Shown: positions 49,809 through 56,824 of the stretch, piece by piece
Layout: each line of letters opens with the position of its first letter
Numbering within the stretch: position 1 is the first letter of the stretch
Source: a virus
Strand: one strand, 5' to 3'
Length of the DNA stretch: 64,000 nt
IMG/VR virus record: IMGVR_UViG_3300025941_000015
Coordinates: 1-64,000 of that record
Made by a program: the position numbers and the translations under genes
Notes under the pieces: generated by a model
Told to the model about the DNA's origin: nothing
Databases searched by the model: none
Seen by the model: the letters and a program-made list of their open reading frames with translations, nothing else

Positions 49809-50094
49809 ACCTTGGCGCTCCACCCTGGTAGGGGTCATTCAGTACGAGAGTGGCATCTCGGAAATGGGAGCGCTACATGCCACCGGAGGAGCGTCGGGTT
49901 TCGGCCCGGCGCTCTTTCGCGTCCTGAACCCCTATGTTCAGAAACCGATCCTGAACCCCTGTGTTTCGATTCCCGTTTCACACGGGTACAACGTGTGCTG
50001 CGGCGGGCCCCTCGCAGCATCCCGAGCGGCCCGCCGACCAAGCCCCCTCCCCCTCCGCAACGATGTTGCGATCGTGTGACGATGGGCACCGAGG
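49809..50094 (+). other. Non-coding gap with hairpin and direct repeat
   Basis: About 290 bases with no ORF I can support. It holds a terminator-like hairpin (49889-49914) and a 17-base direct repeat with one mismatch (TCCTGAACCCCTATGTT at 49922 and its copy at 49949, 27 bp apart). Several GTTGCAAC-like half-sites lie near 50058-50070. A short RNA ending at the hairpin is possible. Confidence 0.5.
49889..49914 (+). terminator. Terminator hairpin
   Basis: GAGCGTCGGG (49889-49898) pairs with CCCGGCGCTC (49905-49914) with one G-T pair and a 6-base loop, followed by TTTC. Confidence 0.65.
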
Positions 50095-50123
50095 TTGGAA
50101 CAGCGTTGTGGACCGTGTACTCT
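50095..50123 (+). promoter_or_regulatory. Early promoter copy 2
   Basis: TTGGAA-N17-TACTCT, six bases, then ATGAC at 50130. No ribosome site. Confidence 0.75.
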
Positions 50124-50129
50124 GGCCAC

Positions 50130-50480
50130 ATGACACGAACCAAGCCAACCCACACACCGTCCTCGATCTACTCCGAGCCCAACCCCATGGAGCGCCTGCT
50201 CCGCCGTGCGACGTACGACCTGCGCAACGCTCAGCTCACGCTCGACGGCATCGACAAGGACATCCTCCGGCTGCGCAAGCTGGCCCGGCACTACGCCGAG
50301 GAGGGCAACCACAGCGCCAAGCGGAGCGCCAACGACCATGCCGATCGGCGGGTGCTCGAACAGCGCAAGAAGACCGTTGAGCGCGACGCCCTCCAGCAGG
50401 AGCTGGAAGTGCTCAAGGTGCTCGTGGCGAACCACGAGTACTGGGTACCGCAGCCCCGCTTCTGGGAGCAGCAGTCATGA
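50130..50480 (+). CDS. Early coiled-coil protein, unknown
   Basis: A 116-residue basic protein, leaderless start. Residues 20-100 are heptad-rich helix (LLRRATYDLRNAQLTLDGID; QRKKTVERDALQQELEVLKV), suggesting an elongated dimer. It overlaps the next gene by ATGA. Confidence 0.68.
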   Translation: MTRTKPTHTPSSIYSEPNPMERLLRRATYDLRNAQLTLDGIDKDILRLRKLARHYAEEGNHSAKRSANDHADRRVLEQRKKTVERDALQQELEVLKVLVANHEYWVPQPRFWEQQS

Positions 50481-50665
50481 CCACCTACACCGCCGTGAGG
50501 GTGTCCCTCACCGCCTTCGCCGTCATGGACGGCAACGACATCGTCGCTGTGTGCGAGAACATGGCGACCGCCCGCAAGGTCTACGACGAGACGACCGAGA
50601 TCTACGCCTCGATCCCCCGTCGGTTCAAGATCATCAAGGTTCCCTACATCAAGGACGAAGCATGA
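50477..50665 (+). CDS. Early small protein, unknown
   Basis: A 62-residue beta/alpha protein (VRVSLTAFAVMDGNDIVAVC; TARKVYDETTEIYASIPRRF) with ATGA overlaps at both ends. No motif. Confidence 0.62.
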   Translation: MTTYTAVRVSLTAFAVMDGNDIVAVCENMATARKVYDETTEIYASIPRRFKIIKVPYIKDEA

Positions 50666-50982
50666 CCACCACCTCCGACACCCTCCTCCTGCTCGACAAG
50701 GCCACGGCGTACTGGTACGCCTGCGGCTACAACGACCACCGCGATGGGGACATCGCCCCGTACTGCGATCCGCACGCGTTCGCTGAGCACTGGATCGCTC
50801 TGTGCGCCCGGCCCTCTCGCCCCAGCATGCAGGACGCTTTCCAGCAGTTCGCATTCGGGGTGAAGTGCACCCGGTGCCACGGCAACGAGGTCATCACCGT
50901 CGGTGCCGACCGCCCGGACTACTGGGGCAACTACGACACCGAGGAGATCCCCTGCCCGGAGTGCCAGGGAGAGGTGGAGTGA
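50662..50982 (+). CDS. Early zinc-ribbon protein
   Basis: A 106-residue protein. VKCTRCHGNEVITVG and EIPCPECQGEVE form a CxxC...CxxC ribbon in the last 40 residues; the N-terminal 65 are helical with WYACGYNDHRDGDIAPYCDP. It overlaps the next gene by one base. Confidence 0.66.
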   Translation: MTTTSDTLLLLDKATAYWYACGYNDHRDGDIAPYCDPHAFAEHWIALCARPSRPSMQDAFQQFAFGVKCTRCHGNEVITVGADRPDYWGNYDTEEIPCPECQGEVE

Positions 50983-51173
50983 TGGACACGATCGACTACA
51001 ACGCCATGCAGGAAGCTGCCATGCACATCATCAGCGCCCAGCGCTCGCTGCCCATCATCCACACCGTCACCATCACCCTCGACGGGGCGACCGGCGGCGC
51101 CCTGGTCACCATCGAGGGATTCACCTCCGATGAGCTGGACGAAACACTCACCCTCGAAAGGACCGTCCGATGA
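50982..51173 (+). CDS. Early small protein, unknown
   Basis: A 63-residue protein starting in TGATG. The helix MQEAAMHIISAQRSLPIIHT is followed by a beta hairpin VTITLDGATGGALVTIEGFT. No motif; ATGA coupling to the next gene. Confidence 0.62.
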   Translation: MDTIDYNAMQEAAMHIISAQRSLPIIHTVTITLDGATGGALVTIEGFTSDELDETLTLERTVR

Positions 51174-51670
51174 CCACCCTCCCCGACCTCGACAACGACA
51201 CGTTGAAGTACACGTTCAGGAAGCAAGACCCCACGTCGTACAAGATCGTGTACAACATCTGGCGCTCGATCAACGGCCGCCCCGAGCAGAAGATCGGCAC
51301 CGTCGTCAAGACCCGCGATGGCGACTGGAGCCAGTCGGCGCACTGGGTGGCTGAGAGCAGCGACGGCGAACACCGGGGCAGTGGCGACACTCGACAGAGT
51401 GCCGTGCGCTCGCTGGAGAACCGGCTGCAAGGGCCGGAGTACACCGAGCGGAAGCTCCAGGCGTACCGCGACCAGCTTGCCGCCGAGGGCGCCAAGGCGG
51501 CCGCAGCCAAGGCGGCGGACGAGGATCTGATCGACGCCCTCATGGCCCGCTGGCCAGCGATCGCCGAGCGGTTGCTCCCGCTCCGCGAGAACGCCGGTCG
51601 CTTCACCAGCTACGCCGTCACCACTCAGCAGGTCATCGACATGCTCAACGCTCTGGAGACTTCACGATGA
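51170..51670 (+). CDS. Early hypothetical protein
   Basis: A 166-residue protein: a beta-rich first half (PTSYKIVYNIWRSINGRPEQ; WSQSAHWVAESSDGEHRGSG) and an Ala-rich helical second half (AAEGAKAAAAKAADEDLIDA). No domain is recognised. It ends 50 bases before the next promoter ATG. Confidence 0.65.
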   Translation: MTTLPDLDNDTLKYTFRKQDPTSYKIVYNIWRSINGRPEQKIGTVVKTRDGDWSQSAHWVAESSDGEHRGSGDTRQSAVRSLENRLQGPEYTERKLQAYRDQLAAEGAKAAAAKAADEDLIDALMARWPAIAERLLPLRENAGRFTSYAVTTQQVIDMLNALETSR

Positions 51671-51685
51671 ATCTGACATCCGAGG

Positions 51686-51714
51686 TTGGCAACAGCGTTG
51701 CGGACGTGTACTCT
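51686..51714 (+). promoter_or_regulatory. Early promoter copy 3
   Basis: TTGGCA-N17-TACTCT, six bases, then ATGAC at 51721. The left flank ACATCCG and right CGGACGT form a near-perfect dyad. Confidence 0.75.
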
Positions 51715-51720
51715 GTTCAC

Positions 51721-52095
51721 ATGACCCCAACCACCATCTTCCAGTCCCTCTGGGACGCCCCGCTCTCCGCTCGTGGCTTCATGAGCATCTCGACCCACGA
51801 CGAGGTCACCTTCAACGGCCTGCAGCACGGCGAGCTGTCGATCATCGGCCTGCGCAACGTGGCGGGCCTGGGCACCACGCTCACGATCCACGAGAAGGGC
51901 AGCACGCACTGGACGGGCCGGGGCATGAAGCCCTCCTACAACGGCGCCTCGATCATCACGATCCTCATCTCGGACGACCTCTGGGCGGGCGGCACCTCGC
52001 GTCGCTACATCGAGCTGTCCCGTGCGATCTCCGCCTCGACCAGCGTCACCGAGCGCGACTCGCTCAACGCCCTCCACGTCGGGATGCTGCGATGA
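51721..52095 (+). CDS. Early hypothetical protein
   Basis: A 124-residue protein, leaderless start (ATGAC consensus). Beta-rich centre (HGELSIIGLRNVAGLGTTLT; NGASIITILISDDLWAGGTS) and a Ser-rich helix near the end. No motif. ATGA overlap with the next gene. Confidence 0.65.
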   Translation: MTPTTIFQSLWDAPLSARGFMSISTHDEVTFNGLQHGELSIIGLRNVAGLGTTLTIHEKGSTHWTGRGMKPSYNGASIITILISDDLWAGGTSRRYIELSRAISASTSVTERDSLNALHVGMLR

Positions 52096-52283
52096 GCCCC
52101 GAGCTGACCAACGCCCTGGTCGCTGCACACCGCTCTGCGCAGCTCGCTGCCAGCAACGCTCGTGAAGCCCTGAGCTACGCACAGACGGCCCTCAGGAAGG
52201 CCCAGGAGGCCGCTGACGAGGCGGACCTCGCCGCTGCGCACATCGCCGGTGCCTTCAAGATCGTTGAGCAGGACGCACGATGA
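52092..52283 (+). CDS. Early Ala-rich helical protein
   Basis: A 63-residue protein with continuous amphipathic Ala-rich helix (AAHRSAQLAASNAREALSYA; ALRKAQEAADEADLAAAHIA), probably a coiled coil. ATGA overlaps at both ends. Confidence 0.6.
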   Translation: MSPELTNALVAAHRSAQLAASNAREALSYAQTALRKAQEAADEADLAAAHIAGAFKIVEQDAR

Positions 52284-52537
52284 GCGCCCGCCCGAAGCTC
52301 GTGCCCGGCCACACGTACCGGTTCACGTTCACGCCGACCGAGGCGCTCATCGCTGCGAGGCCGTACAACGTGACCCCCTACACCACCACCGTGACCATCA
52401 GCACGACGCCCGGTGGCGTGCACACGCCCAAGTCGGTCACGATGTGGGCGAACCGCTGGTGCACCCGTGGCCGGTACACGGTCGAGATCGTCGAATTGGT
52501 CGAGGAATCTGCCTCCGAGGTTGTAACGGCGTTGTGA
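52280..52537 (+). CDS. Early small beta protein ending inside a promoter
   Basis: An 85-residue beta-rich protein (TYRFTFTPTEALIAARPYNV; TTVTISTTPGGVHTPKSVTM; GRYTVEIVELVE). The last codons (EVVTAL then TGA) are the -35 and spacer of promoter copy 4, so the promoter doubles as coding sequence. This ending EV-x-TAL is also seen in the 56589 gene. Confidence 0.65.
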   Translation: MSARPKLVPGHTYRFTFTPTEALIAARPYNVTPYTTTVTISTTPGGVHTPKSVTMWANRWCTRGRYTVEIVELVEESASEVVTAL

Positions 52538-52549
52538 GCCGTGTATCTT
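52521..52549 (+). promoter_or_regulatory. Early promoter copy 4
   Basis: TTGTAA-N17-TATCTT, six bases, ATGAC at 52556. AGGAATC (52503-52509) lies 34 bases before the -10. Confidence 0.75.
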
Positions 52550-52555
52550 GATCAC

Positions 52556-52897
52556 ATGACCGCAACCACCACCACCGCACCCGCCACCTACGCCAAGGCC
52601 GCCGCCGTCGCCGAGCAGATCACGCTCGCCGAACTGGCCGAACTGCTCGCCGCCGACGACAACCCGGACGTCTACCCCGGCAAGGGCAAGCGCAAGCAGA
52701 TCGCCATGAACGCCCGCCTGCGGGTGAACACGCTCGACACGGGCGCCACCCGCGGCTGGGTCGGCTACGACCGCTGCACCTTCGGCACCGGCTACACGAC
52801 CTTCGACGGCGTCACGGTCGGCTACCGCTACGACCGGCCCGTGTTCCGCTTCGAGCGCCACGGCGTCCGCATCGTGCAGGTCGTGGTCCCGTCATGA
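52556..52897 (+). CDS. Early hypothetical protein
   Basis: A 113-residue protein, leaderless start. TYAKAAAVAEQITLAELAEL is a helix; GWVGYDRCTFGTGYTTFDGV and YDRPVFRFERHGVRIVQVVV form a beta domain. No motif recognised. Confidence 0.65.
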   Translation: MTATTTTAPATYAKAAAVAEQITLAELAELLAADDNPDVYPGKGKRKQIAMNARLRVNTLDTGATRGWVGYDRCTFGTGYTTFDGVTVGYRYDRPVFRFERHGVRIVQVVVPS

Positions 52898-53076
52898 GCA
52901 GCAAGAGCACGGCCGCCCGTCGGGCATCGCAGGCCCGGTCGAACTACGCCGCCATGAAGCGGGCGTCCGACCAGGGCAAGAAGCAACTGGCGTGCCCCCA
53001 CGAGGTCGTCAACCCCGTTGAGGGGTTCGAGGGCATGATCCAGTGCGCCGCCTGTGGCGCCTACGGACCTTTCTGA
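52894..53076 (+). CDS. Early small basic protein with Cys pairs
   Basis: A 60-residue protein: a basic N terminus (SKSTAARRASQARSNYAAMK) and a C-terminal CPHEVVNPVEGF...QCAACGAYG metal-site pattern (C-x-H...C-x2-C). Its stop begins the TGAGGAATC element of the next promoter. Confidence 0.62.
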   Translation: MSSKSTAARRASQARSNYAAMKRASDQGKKQLACPHEVVNPVEGFEGMIQCAACGAYGPF

Positions 53077-53094
53077 GGAATCACCTCATCGACG

Positions 53095-53122
53095 TTGCAA
53101 CGACGTTGAAACGGTGTACACT
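53095..53122 (+). promoter_or_regulatory. Early promoter copy 5
   Basis: TTGCAA-N16-TACACT, six bases, ATGAC at 53129. AGGAATC at 53076-53082, 34 bases before the -10. Confidence 0.8.
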
Positions 53123-53128
53123 GGCCAC

Positions 53129-53458
53129 ATGACAAACACCACCATCACCTCCGCCTGGAACTGCAACGACACGACCAGGACCGCCTCCGTCCTCACGGCC
53201 GAGCAGGCCGCTGCTGCGGGCATCCTGCTCGCCGACGACGACGAGTTCGTCATGAACCTCCGCTCCTGGGACGTCGACGCCCCGTTCTTCATCATCGGCC
53301 GCTTCACCGGCCGCACGCGTCGCATGTGGCAGGAGACGTGCCGCACGATCGAGACCTTCGATGTCGAGACCGTCGCCATCGAGGACGACCGCGACGGGAC
53401 GTTCGCCATCTGGGGCGTCAGCGGCGCACGGCGCAAGGGCACCTGGGCCTGCCGCTGA
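53129..53458 (+). CDS. Early hypothetical protein
   Basis: A 109-residue protein, leaderless start. MNLRSWDVDAPFFIIGRFTG and FDVETVAIEDDRDGTFAIWG are beta-rich; the tail is basic (ARRKGTWACR). No motif. Two hairpins follow it. Confidence 0.65.
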   Translation: MTNTTITSAWNCNDTTRTASVLTAEQAAAAGILLADDDEFVMNLRSWDVDAPFFIIGRFTGRTRRMWQETCRTIETFDVETVAIEDDRDGTFAIWGVSGARRKGTWACR

Positions 53459-53466
53459 TCTGCGCA

Positions 53467-53488
53467 GGTCGCTCCGGGCGGGGCGACC
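53467..53488 (+). terminator. Hairpin GGTCGC / GCGACC
   Basis: A 6-bp stem with a 10-base loop nine bases after the stop of the 53129 gene; the first of two tandem hairpins. Confidence 0.4.
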
Positions 53489-53496
53489 GTGCGCGT

Positions 53497-53532
53497 GCCG
53501 GGGAGACGGGTAGACGGGACCGTCTCCCCGGC
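53497..53532 (+). terminator. Strong 13-bp terminator hairpin
   Basis: GCCGGGGAGACGG (53497-53509) pairs perfectly with CCGTCTCCCCGGC (53520-53532) over a 10-base loop. The longest perfect stem I found in the early region. Confidence 0.7.
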
Positions 53533-53565
53533 GACAACATCGTACGAAGAATCCTCCCTCTGACG

Positions 53566-53593
53566 TTGGAACAGCGTTGAAGACGTGTACACT
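53566..53593 (+). promoter_or_regulatory. Early promoter copy 6
   Basis: TTGGAA-N16-TACACT, six bases, ATGAC at 53600. An AAGAATC variant of the upstream element is present at the same distance. Confidence 0.8.
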
Positions 53594-53599
53594 GATCAC

Positions 53600-53902
53600 A
53601 TGACCGCAACCACACTCTCCACCACATTCGGCCCCGTCAAGACGGGCTCGACCGCCGCCTTCATCGCTGTTGTCAAGGCCGAGCGCCTGTGCCGCATCGG
53701 CACGACGTCCGTCGAGGGCACCAAGGTGCTCTGGCGTGCCGAGACCAGCCAAGCGCTGGAGACGCGCCTGCGCCGGGCTGGCCTGGGCCGCTCGTCCGAG
53801 TCCGGCCTGTGGTTCATGCGTGGCCGCTCCTCGTTCGCCGAGGGCGCCATCGTCCCCGGCGAGCTGATCGCCACGGTCGAGATCGTCGAGGTGGCCAAGT
53901 GA
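53600..53902 (+). CDS. Early hypothetical protein
   Basis: A 100-residue protein, leaderless start. Beta/alpha (STAAFIAVVKAERLCRIGTT; SQALETRLRRAGLGRSSESG) ending GELIATVEIVEVAK. It overlaps the next GTG. The ending IVEIVE/VEIVE recurs in 52280 and 56362 products. Confidence 0.65.
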   Translation: MTATTLSTTFGPVKTGSTAAFIAVVKAERLCRIGTTSVEGTKVLWRAETSQALETRLRRAGLGRSSESGLWFMRGRSSFAEGAIVPGELIATVEIVEVAK

Positions 53903-54093
53903 GCCGCCGCATCTTCCCCACGTTCGAGGCGTTCGTCCAGTACCACCCGATGTACCTCCAGAACCGGTACGGCGGCAAGTGCTTCGAGTGCGGGCAGTTC
54001 GTCCCACAGTTCAAGGGCAGCGTGGTCAAGGTGCACGGGAAGCACCGCATCGCCCACCTCCCGGTCGAGGGCCATTGCGAGGGTGCGAAGTGA
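53899..54093 (+). CDS. Early small zinc-binding-like protein
   Basis: A 64-residue protein from GTG 53899. GKCFECGQFVPQFKGSVVKV and the His/Cys-rich end (GKHRIAHLPVEGHCEGA) form a C-x2-C...H...H-x-C pattern. Coupled by GTGA. Confidence 0.62.
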   Translation: MSRRIFPTFEAFVQYHPMYLQNRYGGKCFECGQFVPQFKGSVVKVHGKHRIAHLPVEGHCEGAK

Positions 54094-54109
54094 TTCTTCC
54101 ACACCGAGG

Positions 54110-54137
54110 TTGCAATGCCGTTGAAGACGTGTACACT
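54110..54137 (+). promoter_or_regulatory. Early promoter copy 7
   Basis: TTGCAA-N16-TACACT, six bases, ATGAC at 54144. Confidence 0.8.
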
Positions 54138-54143
54138 GACCAC

Positions 54144-54908
54144 ATGACAAACACCACCACCAACACCGCCCCGAACGCCCACCAAGCCGAAGTCGACGGC
54201 CGCATCGCCGAGGCGAGCGTCGCCTACGCCAAGGCCGCCCAGAACGCCGCCTGGTGGGAGAAGCACACCACGTCCGCCTACGACGGCGAAGCCAAGCTCG
54301 CCGAGGCCGTCGCCAAGCGCGACGACACCCTGGCCGCCCTCTCCGCGGTCGAGGCCGAGTTCGAGGGCTGGAGCCGCTTCTTCCTCGTGCAGGCCAGCAA
54401 CGGCCACATCCACAAGAGCCTGTGGTGCTCGACGTGCTTCCCCACGACGCAGTACGCCTGGCTCCCGGCCCTGTCCGGCCTGACCGAGGCCGAGGCCGTC
54501 GCCGAGTACGGCGGCATCCTCTGCTCGATCTGCTTCCCCTCCGCCCCGGTCGAGTGGACGACGGGCACGAACAAGAAGGACGCCGAGCGCAAGGCCGCTG
54601 AGGCCGCCTTGAAGGCGATCGCCAAGACGCCCGAGGGCAAGGCCGTCATCCGCAAGCGCGACCTCGTGCGCAGCCACCAGTACGCGATCGACTCGTTCGA
54701 CCGCACGATCGCACGGCCCGCCGAGACGATCGCATTCGCCGCCAGCCGGGGCATCACGGTCACGCTCGACGACGAGCGCGTCGCCAAGGAAGTGCAGTGG
54801 GCCAACGAGGCCCAGGCCAAGCGCGAGCCCGTCGTCAAGAAGCTGGCCAAGGCCCAGGCGCAGCTCGACGTCGCCGAGGCGGCGCTGAACGCCGCTCTGG
54901 GGATCTGA
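54144..54908 (+). CDS. Early protein with central Cys-pair domain and coiled coils
   Basis: A 254-residue protein, leaderless start. Ala/Glu helices (1-75 and 130-254) flank a domain with ASNGHIHKSLWCSTCFPTTQ and EYGGILCSICFPSAPVEWTT, two CxxCFP knuckles 43 residues apart. The knuckles probably share one zinc. The long helices suggest oligomerisation. One of the largest early proteins; function unknown. Confidence 0.68.
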   Translation: MTNTTTNTAPNAHQAEVDGRIAEASVAYAKAAQNAAWWEKHTTSAYDGEAKLAEAVAKRDDTLAALSAVEAEFEGWSRFFLVQASNGHIHKSLWCSTCFPTTQYAWLPALSGLTEAEAVAEYGGILCSICFPSAPVEWTTGTNKKDAERKAAEAALKAIAKTPEGKAVIRKRDLVRSHQYAIDSFDRTIARPAETIAFAASRGITVTLDDERVAKEVQWANEAQAKREPVVKKLAKAQAQLDVAEAALNAALGI

Positions 54909-54910
54909 TC

Positions 54911-54957
54911 AGGAATCACCTCCACGACGTTGCAACGGCGTTGTGGAGGTGTACACT
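54911..54957 (+). promoter_or_regulatory. Early promoter copy 8 with covarying inverted repeat
   Basis: AGGAATC (54911-54917), then ACCTCCACGACG (54918-54929) and CGTTGTGGAGGT (54939-54950) form 12-base arms with one mismatch around TTGCAACGG. The -35 TTGCAA is 54930-54935 and TACACT is 54952-54957. ATGAC follows at 54964. Confidence 0.8.
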
Positions 54958-54963
54958 GATCAC

Positions 54964-55188
54964 ATGACTGCAACCACCACCTCCGTTTCCACCCTCGCCG
55001 CAGGCGCCGTCATGGGCGCCGCGGCCCGCTGCTTCGCCGTTGGCGACACGGGCCCCAAGAAGGGCCACCGCATCATCGCTGAGATGCGCGGCGAGCGCGT
55101 CGGAGCCGAGGCCGAATGGTTCGCCCTGTGCGGCGTGCTCGCGCTCGTCCGCTTCGTCAAGGTCTCGGGCATCACTGAGATCTTCTGA
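54964..55188 (+). CDS. Early small protein, unknown
   Basis: A 74-residue protein, leaderless start. SVSTLAAGAVMGAAARCFAV is hydrophobic but short of a clear membrane helix; AEWFALCGVLALVRFVKVSG is a second apolar stretch. No motif. Confidence 0.63.
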   Translation: MTATTTSVSTLAAGAVMGAAARCFAVGDTGPKKGHRIIAEMRGERVGAEAEWFALCGVLALVRFVKVSGITEIF

Positions 55189-55234
55189 GGAATCACCGTC
55201 GCAACGTTGCAACAGCGTTGCGACGGTGTACACT
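55188..55234 (+). promoter_or_regulatory. Early promoter copy 9 with perfect inverted repeat
   Basis: AGGAATC at 55188-55194 overlaps the stop. ACCGTCGCAACG (55195-55206) and CGTTGCGACGGT (55216-55227) are perfect 12-base arms around TTGCAACAG. TTGCAA 55207-55212, TACACT 55229-55234, ATGAC at 55241. Confidence 0.82.
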
Positions 55235-55240
55235 GTTCAC

Positions 55241-55501
55241 ATGACACAAACCACCACCATCGCATCCGCCTCCGCCTACGACACCCCGCACTGGCTGCGC
55301 AACGCCGGGCTCGACGTCGAGGGCACGCACGAGGCATTCGTCGTGCTGTTCGACGACCTCGACCAGGCGCTCGCCTGCGTCAAGCTGGCCAGCGCCCAGG
55401 CGTTCGCCGCCTACGTGCGCCAGGGCGGCAACGCCCGCAACAAGCGTGCGTTCAGCGCCCAGTTCGCAGCCGTGACCAAGGCCCTCCGGGCCGCAGCCTG
55501 A
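55241..55501 (+). CDS. Early small helical protein, unknown
   Basis: An 86-residue protein, leaderless start. LFDDLDQALACVKLASAQAF and NKRAFSAQFAAVTKALRAAA are Ala-rich helices. No motif. The next gene is on the same transcript with its own ribosome site. Confidence 0.63.
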   Translation: MTQTTTIASASAYDTPHWLRNAGLDVEGTHEAFVVLFDDLDQALACVKLASAQAFAAYVRQGGNARNKRAFSAQFAAVTKALRAAA

Positions 55502-55534
55502 CCAACCACCACCAAGGAGAGAACCCCCACCACC

Positions 55535-55801
55535 ATGAGCGCAGCTCGATACACCGTCATCGGAGCGTGGCACGACCACGACTCCACGTACTTCCCCTTC
55601 ATCGTCCAGGCCGCCGACCTCTTCGACAACCGCTCGAAGCAGCTCTACAGCAACGGCGCCATGCGCGTCGTCTTCGACGGCAAGCCCGCCGTGCGCGGCA
55701 AGGGCGGCACAACGCCCTTCAAGGGCGAGACCGCCTGGGCGCACGCTGAGAGCCTCGCACGCTCCCTGCAGGTCTCTGAGCGCTACGTGAGGACCGTCTG
55801 A
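55535..55801 (+). CDS. Early small protein, unknown
   Basis: An 88-residue protein with a regular leader (AAGGAGAG, 18 bases before the ATG). YTVIGAWHDHDSTYFPFIVQ and MRVVFDGKPAVRGKGGTTPF are beta-like; the end is helical. Its stop overlaps the next ATG (TGATG). Confidence 0.63.
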   Translation: MSAARYTVIGAWHDHDSTYFPFIVQAADLFDNRSKQLYSNGAMRVVFDGKPAVRGKGGTTPFKGETAWAHAESLARSLQVSERYVRTV

Positions 55802-56082
55802 TGGCGCGCCTCCCGCTCGCCGAGCGCCTCGCCATGGTGCTCAACAGCCTGCCGAGCTACGCCGAGGTCGACGTCGTGTGCGTGCCCTACGAGGGTGCGC
55901 GCACCAACGAGTTCCGGCTGATGGCCCGAGACTTCCCCACGTACGACATCGAGCTGTCCCGCCGGTTCACGAACCTCACGACCGGCACCGAGTGGTTCGT
56001 CAAAGCTGAATCGCTCGCAGCGTTCGGCGTAGTCTCGGTGGAGATCCACCTCGACGACGTCAAGAACTGGAGCATCCAATGA
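55801..56082 (+). CDS. Early small protein, unknown
   Basis: A 93-residue alpha/beta protein (LAMVLNSLPSYAEVDVVCVP; FGVVSVEIHLDDVKNWSIQ). No motif. ATGA overlap with the next gene. Confidence 0.63.
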   Translation: MARLPLAERLAMVLNSLPSYAEVDVVCVPYEGARTNEFRLMARDFPTYDIELSRRFTNLTTGTEWFVKAESLAAFGVVSVEIHLDDVKNWSIQ

Positions 56083-56324
56083 GCAAAGGTCACGGCTTCC
56101 CCAGCGAGATGATCCACACGCACGCCTTCGAGCTGCAGGCACACCGCAAGAGCACCGCAGGACGGGCCCTGGTGCCGCTCACGCTGTTGAAGAGCAACGA
56201 CCGGGCGGAAGTCGAGGCGGAGCACGCACGGCGCTCTGAGGTCAATTCACAGCTCCGCAACCCCAGCCGCCTCATCATCGTTGAGAACAAGCGGTGGCGA
56301 GATGATGGAGTTTCTGGCCCCTGA
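56079..56324 (+). CDS. Early small basic protein, unknown
   Basis: An 81-residue basic protein (MIHTHAFELQAHRKSTAGRA; LRNPSRLIIVENKRWRDDG). No motif. Its stop lies three bases before the -35 of promoter copy 10. Confidence 0.6.
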   Translation: MSKGHGFPSEMIHTHAFELQAHRKSTAGRALVPLTLLKSNDRAEVEAEHARRSEVNSQLRNPSRLIIVENKRWRDDGVSGP

Positions 56325-56326
56325 GG

Positions 56327-56355
56327 TTGGAACAGCGTTGTGCGTCGTGTATCTT
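56327..56355 (+). promoter_or_regulatory. Early promoter copy 10
   Basis: TTGGAA-N17-TATCTT, six bases, ATGAC at 56362. Its core closely matches copy 4 (TATCTTGATCACATGACCGC). Confidence 0.78.
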
Positions 56356-56361
56356 GATCAC

Positions 56362-56592
56362 ATGACCGCAACCACCACCTTCAAGATCACCGTCCCCGTC
56401 GCCCACGTCTGGGCCTCCGGCGCCATGCGCGGCACGGGCGTCCGCATCGTCGAGATCGTCGAGGAGGCCACCATCCTGGGCGGCTGCCGGGCGATCGACG
56501 CCGCCGTCGCCCAGTGCAAGCACCCCCTCGCCGACGCCTCGCCCGAGATCGAGCCCAACCCCGCCCTCATGGGCTGGGCGCTGGGAGCGTGA
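56362..56592 (+). CDS. Early small protein, unknown
   Basis: A 76-residue protein, leaderless start. FKITVPVAHVWASGAMRGTG and VRIVEIVEEATILGGCRAID; the VRIVEIVE string resembles the ends of the 52280 and 53600 products. GTGA overlap with the next gene. Confidence 0.62.
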   Translation: MTATTTFKITVPVAHVWASGAMRGTGVRIVEIVEEATILGGCRAIDAAVAQCKHPLADASPEIEPNPALMGWALGA

Positions 56593-56807
56593 GCGCCGTG
56601 ACGACCCGTCGCCTCTGCCCCGGCCTCTACGAGGTCTCCACGCCCCAGGGCGTGTTCACGATCGACCGCATCACGAACGAGTACGGCGGCTCGACGTACA
56701 CCGAGTGGTTCATCACGTGGCCAGGCGAGCGGAGCCCCGACGCCATCGGCATCACGCTGCGAGACGCCAAGATGATTGTGGCGGCAGAGGTTGGAACAGC
56801 GTTGTGA
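56589..56807 (+). CDS. Early small protein ending inside a promoter
   Basis: A 72-residue protein from GTG 56589 (RLCPGLYEVSTPQGVFTIDR; STYTEWFITWPGERSPDAIG). Its last codons EVGTAL-stop are made of the -35 and spacer of promoter copy 11, as in the 52280 gene. No motif. Confidence 0.62.
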   Translation: MSAVTTRRLCPGLYEVSTPQGVFTIDRITNEYGGSTYTEWFITWPGERSPDAIGITLRDAKMIVAAEVGTAL

Positions 56808-56818
56808 GCGTGTACACT
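56791..56818 (+). promoter_or_regulatory. Early promoter copy 11
   Basis: TTGGAA-N16-TACACT, six bases, ATGAC at 56825; overlaps the 3' end of the upstream gene. Confidence 0.8.
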
Positions 56819-56824
56819 GACCAC

